Source of the DNA: Saprospirales bacterium
GTDB lineage: Bacteria; Bacteroidota; Bacteroidia; Chitinophagales; Saprospiraceae
DNA length: 64,000 nucleotides
Direction: 5' to 3'
NCBI GenBank assembly: GCA_002698985.1
Contig: PAAY01000041.1
Span: 1-64,000, forward strand
Below the pieces are notes generated by a model. It searched no databases and was not told the DNA's origin. It was given only the letters and a program-made list of their open reading frames with translations. The position numbers were made by a program, and so were the translations under genes. Positions 26,577-36,572 of the stretch are shown here, piece after piece. Position 1 is the first letter of the stretch, and each line of letters starts with the position of its first letter.

Positions 26577-27815
26577 TCACTCATACCGAAGCGCCTCTAT
26601 CGGGTCCAGTTTAGCAGCTTTCATGGCGGGGTAAAGCCCCGATACCAGCCCCACGATGGTACAAACCACAATGGCCATGATGATCCAGTCCCAGGGGATG
26701 AGGAAGTTGCCACCCATCAGGCTGGTCACCACATTGCCGATGAGGATGCCGGTGATGATACCGATGATTCCACCGATCTGGCAAATGAGGATGGCTTCGG
26801 TCAGGAACTGCCACATGATGTCCTTGCTGGTGGCTCCGAGGGCTTTGCTGATGCCGATTTCCCGTGTGCGTTCCGTAACTGAAACCAGCATGATGTTCAT
26901 CAGGCCGATGGCGGCACCGAGCAGGGTCATCAGGCCAATGGCCACGGCTGCCAGTCTGAAATTGGTGGTATCCTCCCGGATGATGGCCACCAGGGAGTCG
27001 CTTTTGAAAATTTCAAAATCGTTTTCCTGAGAGGCAGCCAGCCGACGGATGTTCCGGAACAGGGCAATGGCTGCCGATTCGGCCTTTTCCATGTCGGTGG
27101 CGTCATTGAGGGCCACCGTTACGAGGTAGTTCTGTTTTTGCGAAGCGTAATAGCGCTTGCCGTCCATTAGCGAGATGAGCACCACATTGTCTTCACTGGC
27201 GTTCATGGTGGTGCCCTTTTCTTTTAAGACCCCAACCACTTTGAACTTCAGGTTGCCTACGGCAATGTCACGGTTGATGGCTCTTTCGGCTTTGCCGTCA
27301 AAAAGTTTCTTCAGAATTGCGTGGCCTATGATGGCCCGGTTGCTGCCATGCTCGATTTCAGCCTGCGTCAACGGCCTGCCCAGTTCGAGGTCCATCCCTT
27401 TTACTGAAAGGTAATTTTCATCGATGGCCACCACCTGCATGGTGGGGTTCGTCTTTTCATCGCCGTATTTGATGGTGGCATTGGAGGTGCAAGTGGTACT
27501 GACACTGATTCTTGCCGGATAGTCAAAACGGGCTTTGAAATCCAGGGCCTGTTTAAACGAAATTGGGTCTCCCCTTTTTTCGCGGCGGCCACCCCTGTTG
27601 CCGCTGATCTCCACGGCCTTCGGCTGAATGGAAAAGGAATTGGCTCCCAGACCGCTGAAACTGTCGTTGAGGGAATAAATGGCACTGTCAATGGCGGTCA
27701 GGATGCCCACCAGTGCCGTGATGCCAAACACAATGATGATAATGGTAAGAATGGCCCTGAGGATATTGCCTTTGATGGCACCCCAGGCCATCGCGATGTA
27801 TTCCCTGTAACTCAT
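26577..27815 (-). CDS. MacB/FtsX-type ABC transporter permease
   Basis: A 412-aa inner-membrane protein with the MacB fold. There is one N-terminal transmembrane helix ([15 protein letters not shown]), a periplasmic MacB_PCD domain of about 50-270, and three C-terminal helices with the cytoplasmic coupling stretch [23 protein letters not shown]. Its C-terminus [18 protein letters not shown] is diagnostic. The ATG at 27815 ([12 protein letters not shown]) is preferred; ATG 27881 is possible. Such permeases work with an ATPase, often in efflux or lipoprotein transport, but no ATPase gene is adjacent. Confidence 0.92.
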   Translation of the reverse strand: MSYREYIAMAWGAIKGNILRAILTIIIIVFGITALVGILTAIDSAIYSLNDSFSGLGANSFSIQPKAVEISGNRGGRREKRGDPISFKQALDFKARFDYPARISVSTTCTSNATIKYGDEKTNPTMQVVAIDENYLSVKGMDLELGRPLTQAEIEHGSNRAIIGHAILKKLFDGKAERAINRDIAVGNLKFKVVGVLKEKGTTMNASEDNVVLISLMDGKRYYASQKQNYLVTVALNDATDMEKAESAAIALFRNIRRLAASQENDFEIFKSDSLVAIIREDTTNFRLAAVAIGLMTLLGAAIGLMNIMLVSVTERTREIGISKALGATSKDIMWQFLTEAILICQIGGIIGIITGILIGNVVTSLMGGNFLIPWDWIIMAIVVCTIVGLVSGLYPAMKAAKLDPIEALRYE

Positions 27816-28024
27816 AAGTTCTGTTTCAAATCCCGGGAGATGGCAGCCGGCTACAAACTCGTACTCCCATTTATAGCTCATCGGGCTGCCGTTCAATGCG
27901 GGGCCGAAGTTATCAAGGCCACTTACCGGGCTTGATTTTGTTCGATGAAGGTCGCCATTTGGCGGACGGAGTTTTGTGCTTTTTGCCTTGCAAATCAAAG
28001 GTGACCGGAAGCCGCCGCAAACAC

Positions 28025-28032
28025 TACCTTTG
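28025..28032 (+). promoter_or_regulatory. Possible -7 promoter box upstream of upp
   Basis: TACCTTTG matches TAnnTTTG, 113 bp before the upp ATG, in the gap between divergent genes. A weaker TACTTTTA lies about 20 bp further on. The -33 element is not at the usual distance. Confidence 0.35.
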
Positions 28033-28144
28033 CCACCGCAATTTTTTTCTACTTTTATCGCCCTTGTAATTTTCTTCGCCTGCGGCAACAAGGAGCCGGG
28101 ATGCTTCATTGCGAAGCGAAGAAAAACAAAGCTAAGCTGCGCCT

Positions 28145-28795
28145 ATGATCTATTGCATCAATGAGTTCAATACGATTGCCAACCGCTTTTTGGCAGAAAT
28201 GCGGGATGTGAATATCCAAACTGACCGGATGCGTTTCCGCCGGAACATGGAGCGCCTCGGCGAGGTCATGGCCTATGAACTCAGTAAAACTTTTCAATAC
28301 AAGCCACAGGAAGTGGAAACCCCGTTGGGTGTGGCAAAAGTCCAGCTGCCAACCGAACGGATAGTGCTGGCAACCATTCTGCGGGCCGGCATCCCATTCC
28401 ATCAGGGCTTTCTGAATTTTTTCGACAATGCCGAAAACGCTTTCGTTTCTGCCTACCGCAAGCACCATAAAGACGGCACTTTCGATATCCACCTGGAATA
28501 CGTTTCCTGCCCCGATCTGGAAGGCGCCGAGCTCATACTCATCGACCCCATGCTGGCCACCGGCAGTTCCATGCACATCGTGATCGAGGAACTGGCCAAT
28601 TACGGAAAACCCAACAAACTGCACATCGCAACGGCCATCGCCTCCAAACAAGGTCTCGAGTTCATCCGCAGGGAACACCCCGAAGCCTTTGTCTGGATTG
28701 GAGCCATTGACGAAGAACTGACGGGAAAGGCCTACATTGTGCCGGGCCTTGGCGATGCAGGAGACCTCGCATACGGCGCCAAAGTTCAGGATTAA
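28145..28795 (+). CDS. upp: Uracil phosphoribosyltransferase
   Basis: A 216-aa enzyme of pyrimidine salvage making UMP from uracil and PRPP. The PRPP-binding loop LILIDPMLATGSSM and the uracil-binding region PGLGDAGDLAYGAK are present, with LATILRAGIPFHQGF upstream. Length is normal. The cdsA gene starts 22 bp later on the same strand. Confidence 0.95.
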   Translation: MIYCINEFNTIANRFLAEMRDVNIQTDRMRFRRNMERLGEVMAYELSKTFQYKPQEVETPLGVAKVQLPTERIVLATILRAGIPFHQGFLNFFDNAENAFVSAYRKHHKDGTFDIHLEYVSCPDLEGAELILIDPMLATGSSMHIVIEELANYGKPNKLHIATAIASKQGLEFIRREHPEAFVWIGAIDEELTGKAYIVPGLGDAGDLAYGAKVQD

Positions 28796-28817
28796 GCTAA
28801 CGATTCGAAGACCAACT

Positions 28818-29708
28818 ATGCAGCATACTCCTCAAAGTGTAAGACCCAAAGGCCCGCCGCCAGCTAATCACGTCTCCGCATTGGTACGCAGGGCCTCCAC
28901 GGCAGTTATCTTTGTTTTGGTGATGTTGGCTGGACTTTTCGGAGGCCGTTATTCTTTCATCTGCCTCTTCGCAATTATCACGGCGCTTTGCCTGTGGGAA
29001 TACCTCAGCATGGTGCTGAACAGGTACACCAGAAGGGATTTTACGCGCATGGTGCTGGGCGTAGGTTTCGGACTCACACCTTTCGTACTTGCTTCTATTC
29101 TGCACATGAAACCCATGGGTTTTGGCGATCAGTTCATCATCATCACCTCCGTGCTGTTTTTTCCTTTCATCTTTCTGGCATTCGTTTACGAACTGTTCAG
29201 CGGTTCGGCAAGGCCTTTTCAGAATGTGAGCTTCATCGTTCTCGGAATGGTTTACATCGGCGCACCCTTTGCCCTGCTTGGCTTCATTGCTTTTGAAGGG
29301 GACAAATTCAACTCCTGGATTGTCTTCGGTTTGTTGCTGCTCACCTGGATGAACGACACCGGGGCCTACCTGGTCGGCTCCAACTTTGGGAGACGCATGT
29401 TGTTTCCGAGAATCTCGCCCAAAAAGACCTGGGAGGGCACCATCGGAGGCGTGGTCATCACCTTTATCACTGCTGCATCGTTTTGTGCCTTTTCCGGCGA
29501 GCTTCGCCTGTTCGACTGGATGGTGCTGGCAGCTTTTGTATCCGTCTTCGGCACCTTGGGCGATCTGGTTGAAAGCATGTTGAAGCGCAGCGTGGGCGTG
29601 AAGGATTCGGGCAACCTGCTACCGGGGCACGGTGGCGTGCTGGATCGTTTCGATGCCTTTATTTTTGTGCTTCCCTTTGCAGCAGCTTATCTGCTCTCCA
29701 TCCGGTGA
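28818..29708 (+). CDS. cdsA: Phosphatidate cytidylyltransferase (CDP-diglyceride synthase)
   Basis: A 296-aa integral membrane enzyme with about eight helices that makes CDP-diacylglycerol for phospholipid synthesis. The family signature is complete in the C-terminal third: SMLKRSVGVKDSGNLLPGHG, then GVLDRFD. The ATG at 28818 is preferred over an earlier in-frame start inside upp. It lies 22 bp after upp and is probably co-transcribed with it. Confidence 0.94.
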   Translation: MQHTPQSVRPKGPPPANHVSALVRRASTAVIFVLVMLAGLFGGRYSFICLFAIITALCLWEYLSMVLNRYTRRDFTRMVLGVGFGLTPFVLASILHMKPMGFGDQFIIITSVLFFPFIFLAFVYELFSGSARPFQNVSFIVLGMVYIGAPFALLGFIAFEGDKFNSWIVFGLLLLTWMNDTGAYLVGSNFGRRMLFPRISPKKTWEGTIGGVVITFITAASFCAFSGELRLFDWMVLAAFVSVFGTLGDLVESMLKRSVGVKDSGNLLPGHGGVLDRFDAFIFVLPFAAAYLLSIR

Positions 29709-29829
29709 AGCCGGTGGCCGTGTGCAAGACATTTGACAAAAGAGTTTGTCTCCTGATTAAACATTCCGGTCCCTTGCGCTTTCTGAAAGGGTCTGATCGG
29801 TTGAAATAAATCACCCAAATCCAATACAC

Positions 29830-30459
29830 ATGAAGAAATTTATCTGGTTTGCACTGTTAGCGCTGATTTTTTCCGTCGTAACGACGAATGATGCCTATGC
29901 CCAAAAGCGGAAAAAACGCTCCACGAAGACCGATTCCTATTTTGACGAGAGTGGCTTTGCCAATAAACTCTGGTACGGTGGCAACTTCAACCTCGGCTTC
30001 AGCGGCTCGGGCGAAACCAACCAGTTTGTTTTTGGCCTTTCGCCAATGGTGGGATACAAGTTGTGGAAAGATGTGGTCTCCGTTGGCCCAAGGGCTGGGT
30101 TCACATACAATTTCATCAAAGGACGCGGTTCTGACCTGGCCATTTACAAGGTAAAACCAACCTCGTGGAATATCGGTGCTTTTGCAAGGGTAAAGCCCCT
30201 CGCCAATCTATTTGCTCATTTCGAATACGAGTACGCAAGCACCAAAGTGGTTTACCTCGATCAGTTCGGGCTCCTGCTTGTACAAAATGGAGAAGTGGTA
30301 GTTGACAAAGAAGTGCGGGACAATGTATATGTCGGGCTGGGTTACACCAGTGGAGGTCTGTGGGCATACGAGATCCTGTTGCTCTACAATGTGAATGCCC
30401 CGGACGGAGACCTGGAATTGCCTTTCAACTTCAGGTTTGGGATCACCTACAAATTCTGA
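29830..30459 (+). CDS. Small outer-membrane beta-barrel protein
   Basis: A 209-aa exported protein with a signal peptide ending NDAYAQ, then a very basic stretch (KRKKRSTK). The remainder alternates as about eight beta strands (LWYGGNFNLGFSGSG, VGYKLWKDVVSVGPRAGF) and ends FRFGITYKF with a terminal Phe, as in outer-membrane proteins. Related proteins are frequent and uncharacterised in Bacteroidota. No function is assigned. Confidence 0.78.
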   Translation: MKKFIWFALLALIFSVVTTNDAYAQKRKKRSTKTDSYFDESGFANKLWYGGNFNLGFSGSGETNQFVFGLSPMVGYKLWKDVVSVGPRAGFTYNFIKGRGSDLAIYKVKPTSWNIGAFARVKPLANLFAHFEYEYASTKVVYLDQFGLLLVQNGEVVVDKEVRDNVYVGLGYTSGGLWAYEILLLYNVNAPDGDLELPFNFRFGITYKF

Positions 30460-30857
30460 GTTTTCACCTGCGGCTGTGCGGCCAAAAACCCCAAAAACCC
30501 CAAAAACCTTAAAAACCCCAAAAAAAAAACACCCCTTTGGGCAGGTAGTCAGCTTTTCGGAACAATAGGGTTTCCGGTATTAGCACACTTACCTTCCTGC
30601 CCGCAGGAGTGACAAAATATCCACATTTACTTCACCTGGTTGTAAAGTCTCTTCTGCACGCTCAGGGTGCTATCTCTTTGCCGGTTTTTGAGAGATTGAA
30701 ATGGTTTTAAACTTTGATCTTGGTCAGGATGACGAAATCGTACGGGGGAAGAACGTTTTTTACAGCACTTTTTTTGAGTGCTCTCGGTGCTAATTCAGTC
30801 TGCCATTCTAAAAAAACTATACCAAAATCAACTAACAATACATATACATTTGTCACA
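30460..30857. other. Non-coding, AT-rich interval with CCCCAAAAA array
   Basis: At 30482-30530 a 9-bp word CCAAAAACC/CCCCAAAAA repeats four times and decays into A10. From about 30,550 the base composition turns AT-rich and stays so to about 32,900. A 63-codon minus frame at 30707-30898 has no supporting features and is not accepted. Confidence 0.5.
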
Positions 30858-32675
30858 TCAATGCACAACAAGTTTTGATATTTGCCTCGATCCGCCAACT
30901 GTCAAAATCAATTGATACATTCCCGGATGGAGATCCCCGGCATTGATATTCAATTTATTATACCCCTCATCAATTTCATAACTGTAATTCACTAACATTA
31001 AACCCGCAAGGTTGAAAATTTGCACCTCCAGCCTACCTGCCTCCCTCGCAGAGAGTTCAATGGTAAGACCGTTTTCAGACATTGGATTTGGATAAAAACT
31101 GACTTCGTCGTATTCAGAAGCAAACTCCACAAAAGCGTATGGGCTGAATGAACTGTTTCCATCAAAGTCAATTTGCCGGAGGCGATAATAGTTTTGTCCG
31201 GTTAGTGGATGCCGGTCAGTAAAAGTGTATTGCTGCTCTTCGAGTGTAGTTCCTGCACCATTGATTTGACCAATGGGTTCAAAGTTCAAATCCAGCCCTG
31301 CCCGTTCGATTACAAATCGGTCGTTGTTCAGTTCAGAGGCCGTTTGCCAGGTCAGCACAACCCCTTCACCTTGCTTTTCGGCCTGGAAAGTGAGGAGCTC
31401 GATGGGGAGGGCGACGGGATAGAGATAATCAACACATTGGATGTCTAGTGTTTGAATTGAGTTACAACAAAGAGGATTCATATTGGCCACGCCATTTGAT
31501 GGGTCTATATGGCCTAATCCTAATGAATGCGTGATCTCATGGGTCATCACAATTTTATAGTTAGTAGCCGAAAGACATGTGCAAACATCATTATTGACGA
31601 TAACATATCCATAAGCTCCAATATACCATTGCTGACCATCGTAGGTGTATGAGGGACTAAAGCCATAGAGGCCTCCAATAGCCAAGGTGCCAGCGCAACT
31701 GGTAAGGTTTGTAATTTCACTACAGGGATCATTGTATTGAACCACAATTTGCCTGCTTCCGCCTAGATTGGTATTTACCCAATTTTGGAAGTCACTACCA
31801 ACAGCTGTACCATCAGTACAGTCTGGAGAAAAACCTGAGTAAGTACCACCATCTGTCAAGTTGATTCCCTGATAACTCGATGACATATCAGTAATTGCAT
31901 TCTGCACATAGGTATTTGCCGATGTAGCTGGAGAGCAATCAGAATCTCCAGCGGAAGGATAATGTACTGGCAGCGCAGTTCCAGGAAAATTTTGCCACCT
32001 AAATCCAACTCCGCCACTTTGTAAGAAGGTACAATGAGCAGGAGCAGCCCTAAGAGCTTGACTAAGCATTTGTTGAATGCTAGGATTCGCAATTATTTCA
32101 GACTGATTCCAGGAACCAGAACCATTTGCAACCTTATGCAGCATTTCGGTGAGTGCCCTTTTCTTGTAAACCATCAAAGGTTCAACCTCCTTCCCATCAG
32201 GCCTGGAAATGACATGAATATATGTTCCTTCAAGAAGCGGAACTAAATAATCTACCTCATTGTAATTCACCTGCTTAAAAATCCCGTATGAAATCAATAG
32301 TGGTTGCCAGTGATCACCATTCCTGGAGAGAAAAAGTAAATATTTACTTCCCTCAGCCAGATTGATGTCTTCAGGGACTACACGAATCCAATCATCCCCA
32401 AATGCACTATATCGGACAACATTGAAGACTGCCCCTTCAGCAAGCTCTCCTGACACCGACTCAATTACTTCCAGTTCATACTCTATTCTGGTTTCATAGC
32501 CAAACACCTTTTCTGCAATTGAAACTACTTCACCAATCACTACTGCGTCCGAGGCTAAGGCCATCTCTCCGAGATTGGGAAAGGGGATTATTGTCGTTGC
32601 CTTCAGGCAATATGAAATGGTAATCAGAAGAAAAAACGTCGTGGATGAGCATTTCAGGGATTTCATATTAGGCAT
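30858..32675 (-). CDS. Secreted metzincin-like metalloprotease with T9SS type A sorting domain
   Basis: A 605-aa exported protein (start 32675, or ATG 32666). Residues of about 30-190 are an unknown N-terminal domain. Residues of about 210-420 contain a zinc-protease core with HEITHSLGLGH (His379, Glu380, His383, His389), the HExxHxxGxxH metzincin motif, and a likely Met-turn NMNPL. A short fibronectin-like segment (LTWQTASELNNDRFVIERAG) and a type A T9SS sorting domain (VSFYPNPMSENGL ... KLVVH) follow. Several Cys pairs near the active site suggest disulfides. Base composition is much AT-richer than the neighbours, suggesting transfer from elsewhere. Confidence 0.85.
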   Translation of the reverse strand: MPNMKSLKCSSTTFFLLITISYCLKATTIIPFPNLGEMALASDAVVIGEVVSIAEKVFGYETRIEYELEVIESVSGELAEGAVFNVVRYSAFGDDWIRVVPEDINLAEGSKYLLFLSRNGDHWQPLLISYGIFKQVNYNEVDYLVPLLEGTYIHVISRPDGKEVEPLMVYKKRALTEMLHKVANGSGSWNQSEIIANPSIQQMLSQALRAAPAHCTFLQSGGVGFRWQNFPGTALPVHYPSAGDSDCSPATSANTYVQNAITDMSSSYQGINLTDGGTYSGFSPDCTDGTAVGSDFQNWVNTNLGGSRQIVVQYNDPCSEITNLTSCAGTLAIGGLYGFSPSYTYDGQQWYIGAYGYVIVNNDVCTCLSATNYKIVMTHEITHSLGLGHIDPSNGVANMNPLCCNSIQTLDIQCVDYLYPVALPIELLTFQAEKQGEGVVLTWQTASELNNDRFVIERAGLDLNFEPIGQINGAGTTLEEQQYTFTDRHPLTGQNYYRLRQIDFDGNSSFSPYAFVEFASEYDEVSFYPNPMSENGLTIELSAREAGRLEVQIFNLAGLMLVNYSYEIDEGYNKLNINAGDLHPGMYQLILTVGGSRQISKLVVH

Positions 32676-32879
32676 TTTTGATCAACTGCCTTTATACTCA
32701 ACAAAAGGTGCATGAATAGAAAGCGAGAAAATGTTGAAAATGCAGTTGAGTGGTGAGTGCATGGAAGTAAAACTCATCGTCTCTTATGGACAAACACCTA
32801 AGAGACTCATGCAAGGAAGAAATACTAGCCCCGCAATTTACAACAATCATTTTACGCAAACAAGCTCCTCGATGGTCTG

Positions 32880-32908
32880 TTTGTTTGGTTCATACAACTG
32901 TACTTTTG
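32880..32908 (+). promoter_or_regulatory. Predicted Bacteroidota-type promoter of the PaaE-like gene
   Basis: TTTG at 32880-32883, a 17-bp spacer, then TACTTTTG at 32901-32908. It is 45 bp before the ATG at 32953. Confidence 0.55.
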
Positions 32909-32952
32909 CGCAGATTCTGAGGACACCCAATCAATAAAGAGCAAGCAAGCGT

Positions 32953-34065
32953 ATGAAACCCGTTTTCCATTCCCTGAAGGTAAAGTCCATCGTTCCTGAA
33001 ACAGCCGATGCTGTGGTTGTCAGTTTTGAAATTCCGGAAGACCTGCAATCGGCTTATCTGTTCAAACCCGGACAGCACGTAACCCTTCGCTTTGAGCTCA
33101 ACGGTCAGGAATATCGCCGATCTTATTCCATGTGCAACAGACCAGTAGCCGGTGAATTGAGCATTTGCGTAAAGCGGGTAGAATTTGGCGTGGTTTCCAA
33201 CTACATTGCCGACAAGCTGAAAGTTGGTGACGAGGTGGAGGTCATGACTCCCGAAGGCCGCTTCGTTTGTGAAGCGAACCCCGATAACAAGAAGAATTAT
33301 TACCTCTTTGCGGCAGGAAGTGGCATCACGCCGCTGATGTCCATTGCAAAGACCCTTTTGGAAGAGGAGCGGATGAGTTACGTCTTTCTGCTTTACGGAA
33401 ACAGGAACGAGAACAGCATCATTTTCAAAGAGGAGCTGGACAGGATGGCCAAAGAATACGACGGGCAATTCTACGTAAAACACAGCCTCAGCCAACCCCT
33501 CAGGGAAAAGAAAGGCGGCCTTGGTGGTTTGTTTTCAAAAGGAAAAATTACCTGGACCGGCGACACCGGCCGCATTGACACCGCCAAAGTCCGGCAGTTC
33601 ATCACGGAGGATTTTCCTCCACGCCACAAAATATCCGAATACTACATCTGTGGGCCCGGCAACTTCATTCAGACGGTGGAAAGCGCTCTGCTGGAAAACG
33701 GCGTGGACAAGCAGCACATCCACCACGAATATTTCACCAACCCCGATCAGGAAACCAAAGCAAACCCCCCATCTGCTGAAAAGGTGGACGGGGCTAAAGT
33801 CATCGTCACTTTGGATAAGCAGCAGTTTGAAGTGAGCGTGCCGGCTGGCAAAAGCATCCTGGATGTGTTGCTCGACCAGGGAATCGATGCACCCTACTCC
33901 TGCACCTCGGGGGCCTGCGCAACCTGCATGGCCAAGGTCACCAAAGGGGCCGTCAGCATGGACACCTGCTTTGCCCTCGATGACAGCGAGGTGAAAAATG
34001 GCTACATCCTCACCTGCCAGGCACACCCCACTACAGAGACGGTGGAACTGACTTTTGATATCTGA
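32953..34065 (+). CDS. PaaE-like ferredoxin-NAD(P)H oxidoreductase (FAD, NAD, 2Fe-2S)
   Basis: A 370-aa electron-transfer protein. In order: an FAD-binding domain of about 1-105 with YRRSYSMCN, an NAD(P)-binding domain of about 110-260 with AAGSGITPLMSI and YICGPGNFI, and a C-terminal plant-type 2Fe-2S domain of about 280-370 with YSCTSGACATCMAKV and the last ligand in LTCQAHP. It would pass electrons from NAD(P)H to an oxygenase or other acceptor. No paaABCD genes are near, so a role in phenylacetate breakdown is not supported; the partner is unknown. Confidence 0.9.
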   Translation: MKPVFHSLKVKSIVPETADAVVVSFEIPEDLQSAYLFKPGQHVTLRFELNGQEYRRSYSMCNRPVAGELSICVKRVEFGVVSNYIADKLKVGDEVEVMTPEGRFVCEANPDNKKNYYLFAAGSGITPLMSIAKTLLEEERMSYVFLLYGNRNENSIIFKEELDRMAKEYDGQFYVKHSLSQPLREKKGGLGGLFSKGKITWTGDTGRIDTAKVRQFITEDFPPRHKISEYYICGPGNFIQTVESALLENGVDKQHIHHEYFTNPDQETKANPPSAEKVDGAKVIVTLDKQQFEVSVPAGKSILDVLLDQGIDAPYSCTSGACATCMAKVTKGAVSMDTCFALDDSEVKNGYILTCQAHPTTETVELTFDI

Positions 34066-34067
34066 AA

Positions 34068-34128
34068 ATTGAGGGTTGAGAGAGGTTCAGAGAGGTTGAG
34101 AGGAGTTAAAAGGGGTTGAGAGGAAGTT
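34068..34128. repeat. GGTTGAGAG short tandem array
   Basis: The word GGTTGAGAG/GGTTCAGAG and variants repeats about five times directly after the stop codon of the PaaE-like gene. It is one more member of the gene-end short-period arrays in this window. Confidence 0.65.
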
Positions 34129-34183
34129 TGGCGAAAATTCCCCTTTGGTATTGGGACCTTATACGAAGAGCTCTGGCCCTGCA

Positions 34184-34975
34184 TTAGCTTCGCTGCGCAA
34201 TCTGCCTGACTACATCACGCAAGACGTTGGAAAAGATGACCCGCCGGTGGCCGGCTCCGGGCACCGGCACCAGCTCCGTTTTACCGGGGAAGCGCTGGTG
34301 CAGTTGCTCCGCACTTTCAAAGGGGATCAGTTCATCCTCCGTGCCGTGTATGATGGTCACGGGGGCTTTTACCTGTTTCAGGTTTTCGTCGGAACGGAGC
34401 GGGTATTTCAGAATGAAATCCGGAACGAAGGGAAAGAGTTTGTCTTTCATGTACACCATGCTCACATAAGGCGCCACCAGGATGACCCTGGAGGGGTTGT
34501 TGTTGGCTGCCAGCCAGGTGGCCAGGCCGCTGCCCAGCGAATACCCCGCAATGATGATCTGTGACTCGTCGTAATGTTGCCGAAGGAAATCATAGACTTT
34601 CTGAACGTCGGAATAAAGTTGCTGCTCAGATCGGTACTCACCGTCGCTTTTCCCAAAGCCCCGGTAGTCGGGCATGAACACATCATAGCCCTGCCCCCTG
34701 AACGTGCCGGCCTGACGCAGACAGCGGCGGTTGCTGCCTTTGTTGCCGTGCAGGTAGAGGATTACGCCTTTGGAAGCCGGTTCTTTCAGCCATAGGCAAT
34801 TCAGGTAGATGCCCTTTTCCACCTCCAGTTCCACCTCCTCCCCATCTCTGAACTGATAGGTTTCCGGAAGTTGTTCATTGAGGAACAACAATCGCTCCTG
34901 GGCAATAAACACCCCAACCAGCAAAAGCAGGTACAGCGATATTGCGACGATAAAAATTCTCTTGATCCAGCGCAT
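34184..34975 (-). CDS. Alpha/beta hydrolase (BEM46/ABHD13-like), membrane anchored
   Basis: A 263-aa protein with one N-terminal transmembrane helix (IFIVAISLYLLLLVGVF), so the hydrolase domain should face the periplasm. Catalytic parts are visible: nucleophile Ser in AGYSLGSG, Asp in IHGTEDELIP, His in GAGHRRV, and an oxyanion-side LYLHGNKGSNRR. The ATG at 34975 is chosen because it starts right before the anchor. Substrate unknown. It diverges from the FAD oxidoreductase gene and is convergent with the PaaE-like gene. Confidence 0.88.
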   Translation of the reverse strand: MRWIKRIFIVAISLYLLLLVGVFIAQERLLFLNEQLPETYQFRDGEEVELEVEKGIYLNCLWLKEPASKGVILYLHGNKGSNRRCLRQAGTFRGQGYDVFMPDYRGFGKSDGEYRSEQQLYSDVQKVYDFLRQHYDESQIIIAGYSLGSGLATWLAANNNPSRVILVAPYVSMVYMKDKLFPFVPDFILKYPLRSDENLKQVKAPVTIIHGTEDELIPFESAEQLHQRFPGKTELVPVPGAGHRRVIFSNVLRDVVRQIAQRS

Positions 34976-35181
34976 ATTTTCAGATTGGGCTGCAAATTTA
35001 TTGGCTCGCTTTCGCAATGGGAGGAGAGGAGGAGGCTTTAACCCTTTCTTCGCAAACGGCATCGGCGTCCGAAACCGGACATAGCACAATTTGACCACCG
35101 GATTTTCGCAACAGATTTCAGCGCTATGCGTCTTTTCCCTACCTTTCGCCAGGCTAAAAACACATACAACAAATCCGCTAT

Positions 35182-36543
35182 ATGCACATAGTCATCCTCG
35201 GGAACGGCATCGCCGGAATCACAGCAGCCAGACACATTCGCAAGCTGAGCGATCACCAGATCACGGTGATCTCGGCGGAATCCGATTACTTTTTTTCCAG
35301 AACAGCATTGATGTACATCTACATGGGCCACATGCGCCTGGAAGACACCCAACCTTACGAACCCTGGTTTTGGGAAAAGAACAGAATCGATCTGGTAAGG
35401 GGCTATGTGGAAGAGGTGAACACGGACCAGAAAGGCCTCATCCTCAGCGATGGCAGAACCATTAATTACGACAAATTGCTGCTGGCCTGCGGCTCCAAAT
35501 CCAATAAATTCGGATGGCCGGGACAAGACCTCAAGGGCGTCCATGGCATGTACAGCTTGCAAGACCTGGAAGCCATCGAATATTGCAGCGATGACCTCGA
35601 AAAGGCGGTAATCGTTGGCGGCGGGCTGATCGGGATAGAGCTGGCAGAGATGTTTCACAGCCGCCACATTCCGGTGACTTTTCTGGTACGGGAAGACAGT
35701 TTCTGGAACATCGTTTTACCGAAGGAAGAATCCGCAATGGTGAACCGCCACATACTGGAAAACGGCATCGACCTGCGCCTCCAAACGGAGCTGAAAGAAA
35801 TCTGGGGCAACAAAGGCGGCCGTGTGAAAATGGTGCTGACCAACAAGGGAGAAAAGATCCCTTGCCAGTTTGTGGGCCTCACCGTGGGGGTCAGTCCCAA
35901 TGTGGAATTTTTGCACTTCAGCAACATAGAACTGGGCAGAGGCATCCTGGTGGACGAGCACCTGCGCACCAATGTGCCAGATGTTTACGCCGCCGGCGAC
36001 TGTGCCCAGCTCCGCAACCCACCTCCCGGCCGGCGTCCCATCGAGGCCGTCTGGTACGTGGGCCGGATGATGGGCGAAACGGTAGCCCACAACATCGTTG
36101 CCGATATAGAAGGTACGGCTCCTGTGGTTTACGACCCCGGTATCTGGTTCAACTCGGCCAAATTCTTTGACATCGAATACCAGGTTTACGGAACGGTGCT
36201 ACCCAATCCGCCAGAGAACCACCGCTCCATTTACTGGGAGCATCCAGAGGGGCGCAAGAGCATCCGCATCGTTTACGACAAAGACAGCAATGCCGTGCTC
36301 GGTTTCAACCTGATGGGGGTCCGCTACCGCTCGGAAGTTTGCCTGAAATGGATCGGGGAAAAAACGAATATCGAGGAGGTACTCCAAAACCTCGGTCTGG
36401 CCAATTTCGACCCGGAATTCTACAAAGAATACGAAGCGGAAGTGGTGGCTCTCTACAACCAGCAGAGTGGCCGGAACCTGCAATTGAAACGCAAGCGCGG
36501 ACTTTCGGCGGTCATTGACTTCCTCCAGGGTTCCAACGCCTGA
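35182..36543 (+). CDS. FAD-dependent pyridine nucleotide-disulfide oxidoreductase family protein
   Basis: A 453-aa flavoprotein. The N-terminal FAD dinucleotide fold GNGIAGITAARHI, the NAD-binding fold VIVGGGLIGIELAEMF, and the second FAD motif VYAAGDCAQL place it near the rubredoxin/nitrite reductase and NADH-oxidase group. There is no redox CxxC in the first domain. Its last 100 residues include GFNLMGVRYRSEVCLKWI. The gene ends 29 bp before a membrane 4Fe-4S protein gene, so the flavoprotein probably feeds or drains electrons through that partner. A TACCTTTC element about 40 bp upstream is a near match to the promoter box. Substrate unknown. Confidence 0.87.
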   Translation: MHIVILGNGIAGITAARHIRKLSDHQITVISAESDYFFSRTALMYIYMGHMRLEDTQPYEPWFWEKNRIDLVRGYVEEVNTDQKGLILSDGRTINYDKLLLACGSKSNKFGWPGQDLKGVHGMYSLQDLEAIEYCSDDLEKAVIVGGGLIGIELAEMFHSRHIPVTFLVREDSFWNIVLPKEESAMVNRHILENGIDLRLQTELKEIWGNKGGRVKMVLTNKGEKIPCQFVGLTVGVSPNVEFLHFSNIELGRGILVDEHLRTNVPDVYAAGDCAQLRNPPPGRRPIEAVWYVGRMMGETVAHNIVADIEGTAPVVYDPGIWFNSAKFFDIEYQVYGTVLPNPPENHRSIYWEHPEGRKSIRIVYDKDSNAVLGFNLMGVRYRSEVCLKWIGEKTNIEEVLQNLGLANFDPEFYKEYEAEVVALYNQQSGRNLQLKRKRGLSAVIDFLQGSNA

Positions 36544-36572
36544 ATTTTTGACGAAGAAGAAAAAAAAACAAT

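Noticed and set aside
30707-30898. 63-codon minus-strand frame after the protease gene
   Set aside because: No signal peptide, motif or promoter box; AT-rich chance frame.
32953-34065. paaE of a phenylacetate degradation operon
   Set aside because: Domain order matches PaaE, but no paaABCD or paaK genes are present, so the gene symbol was not given.
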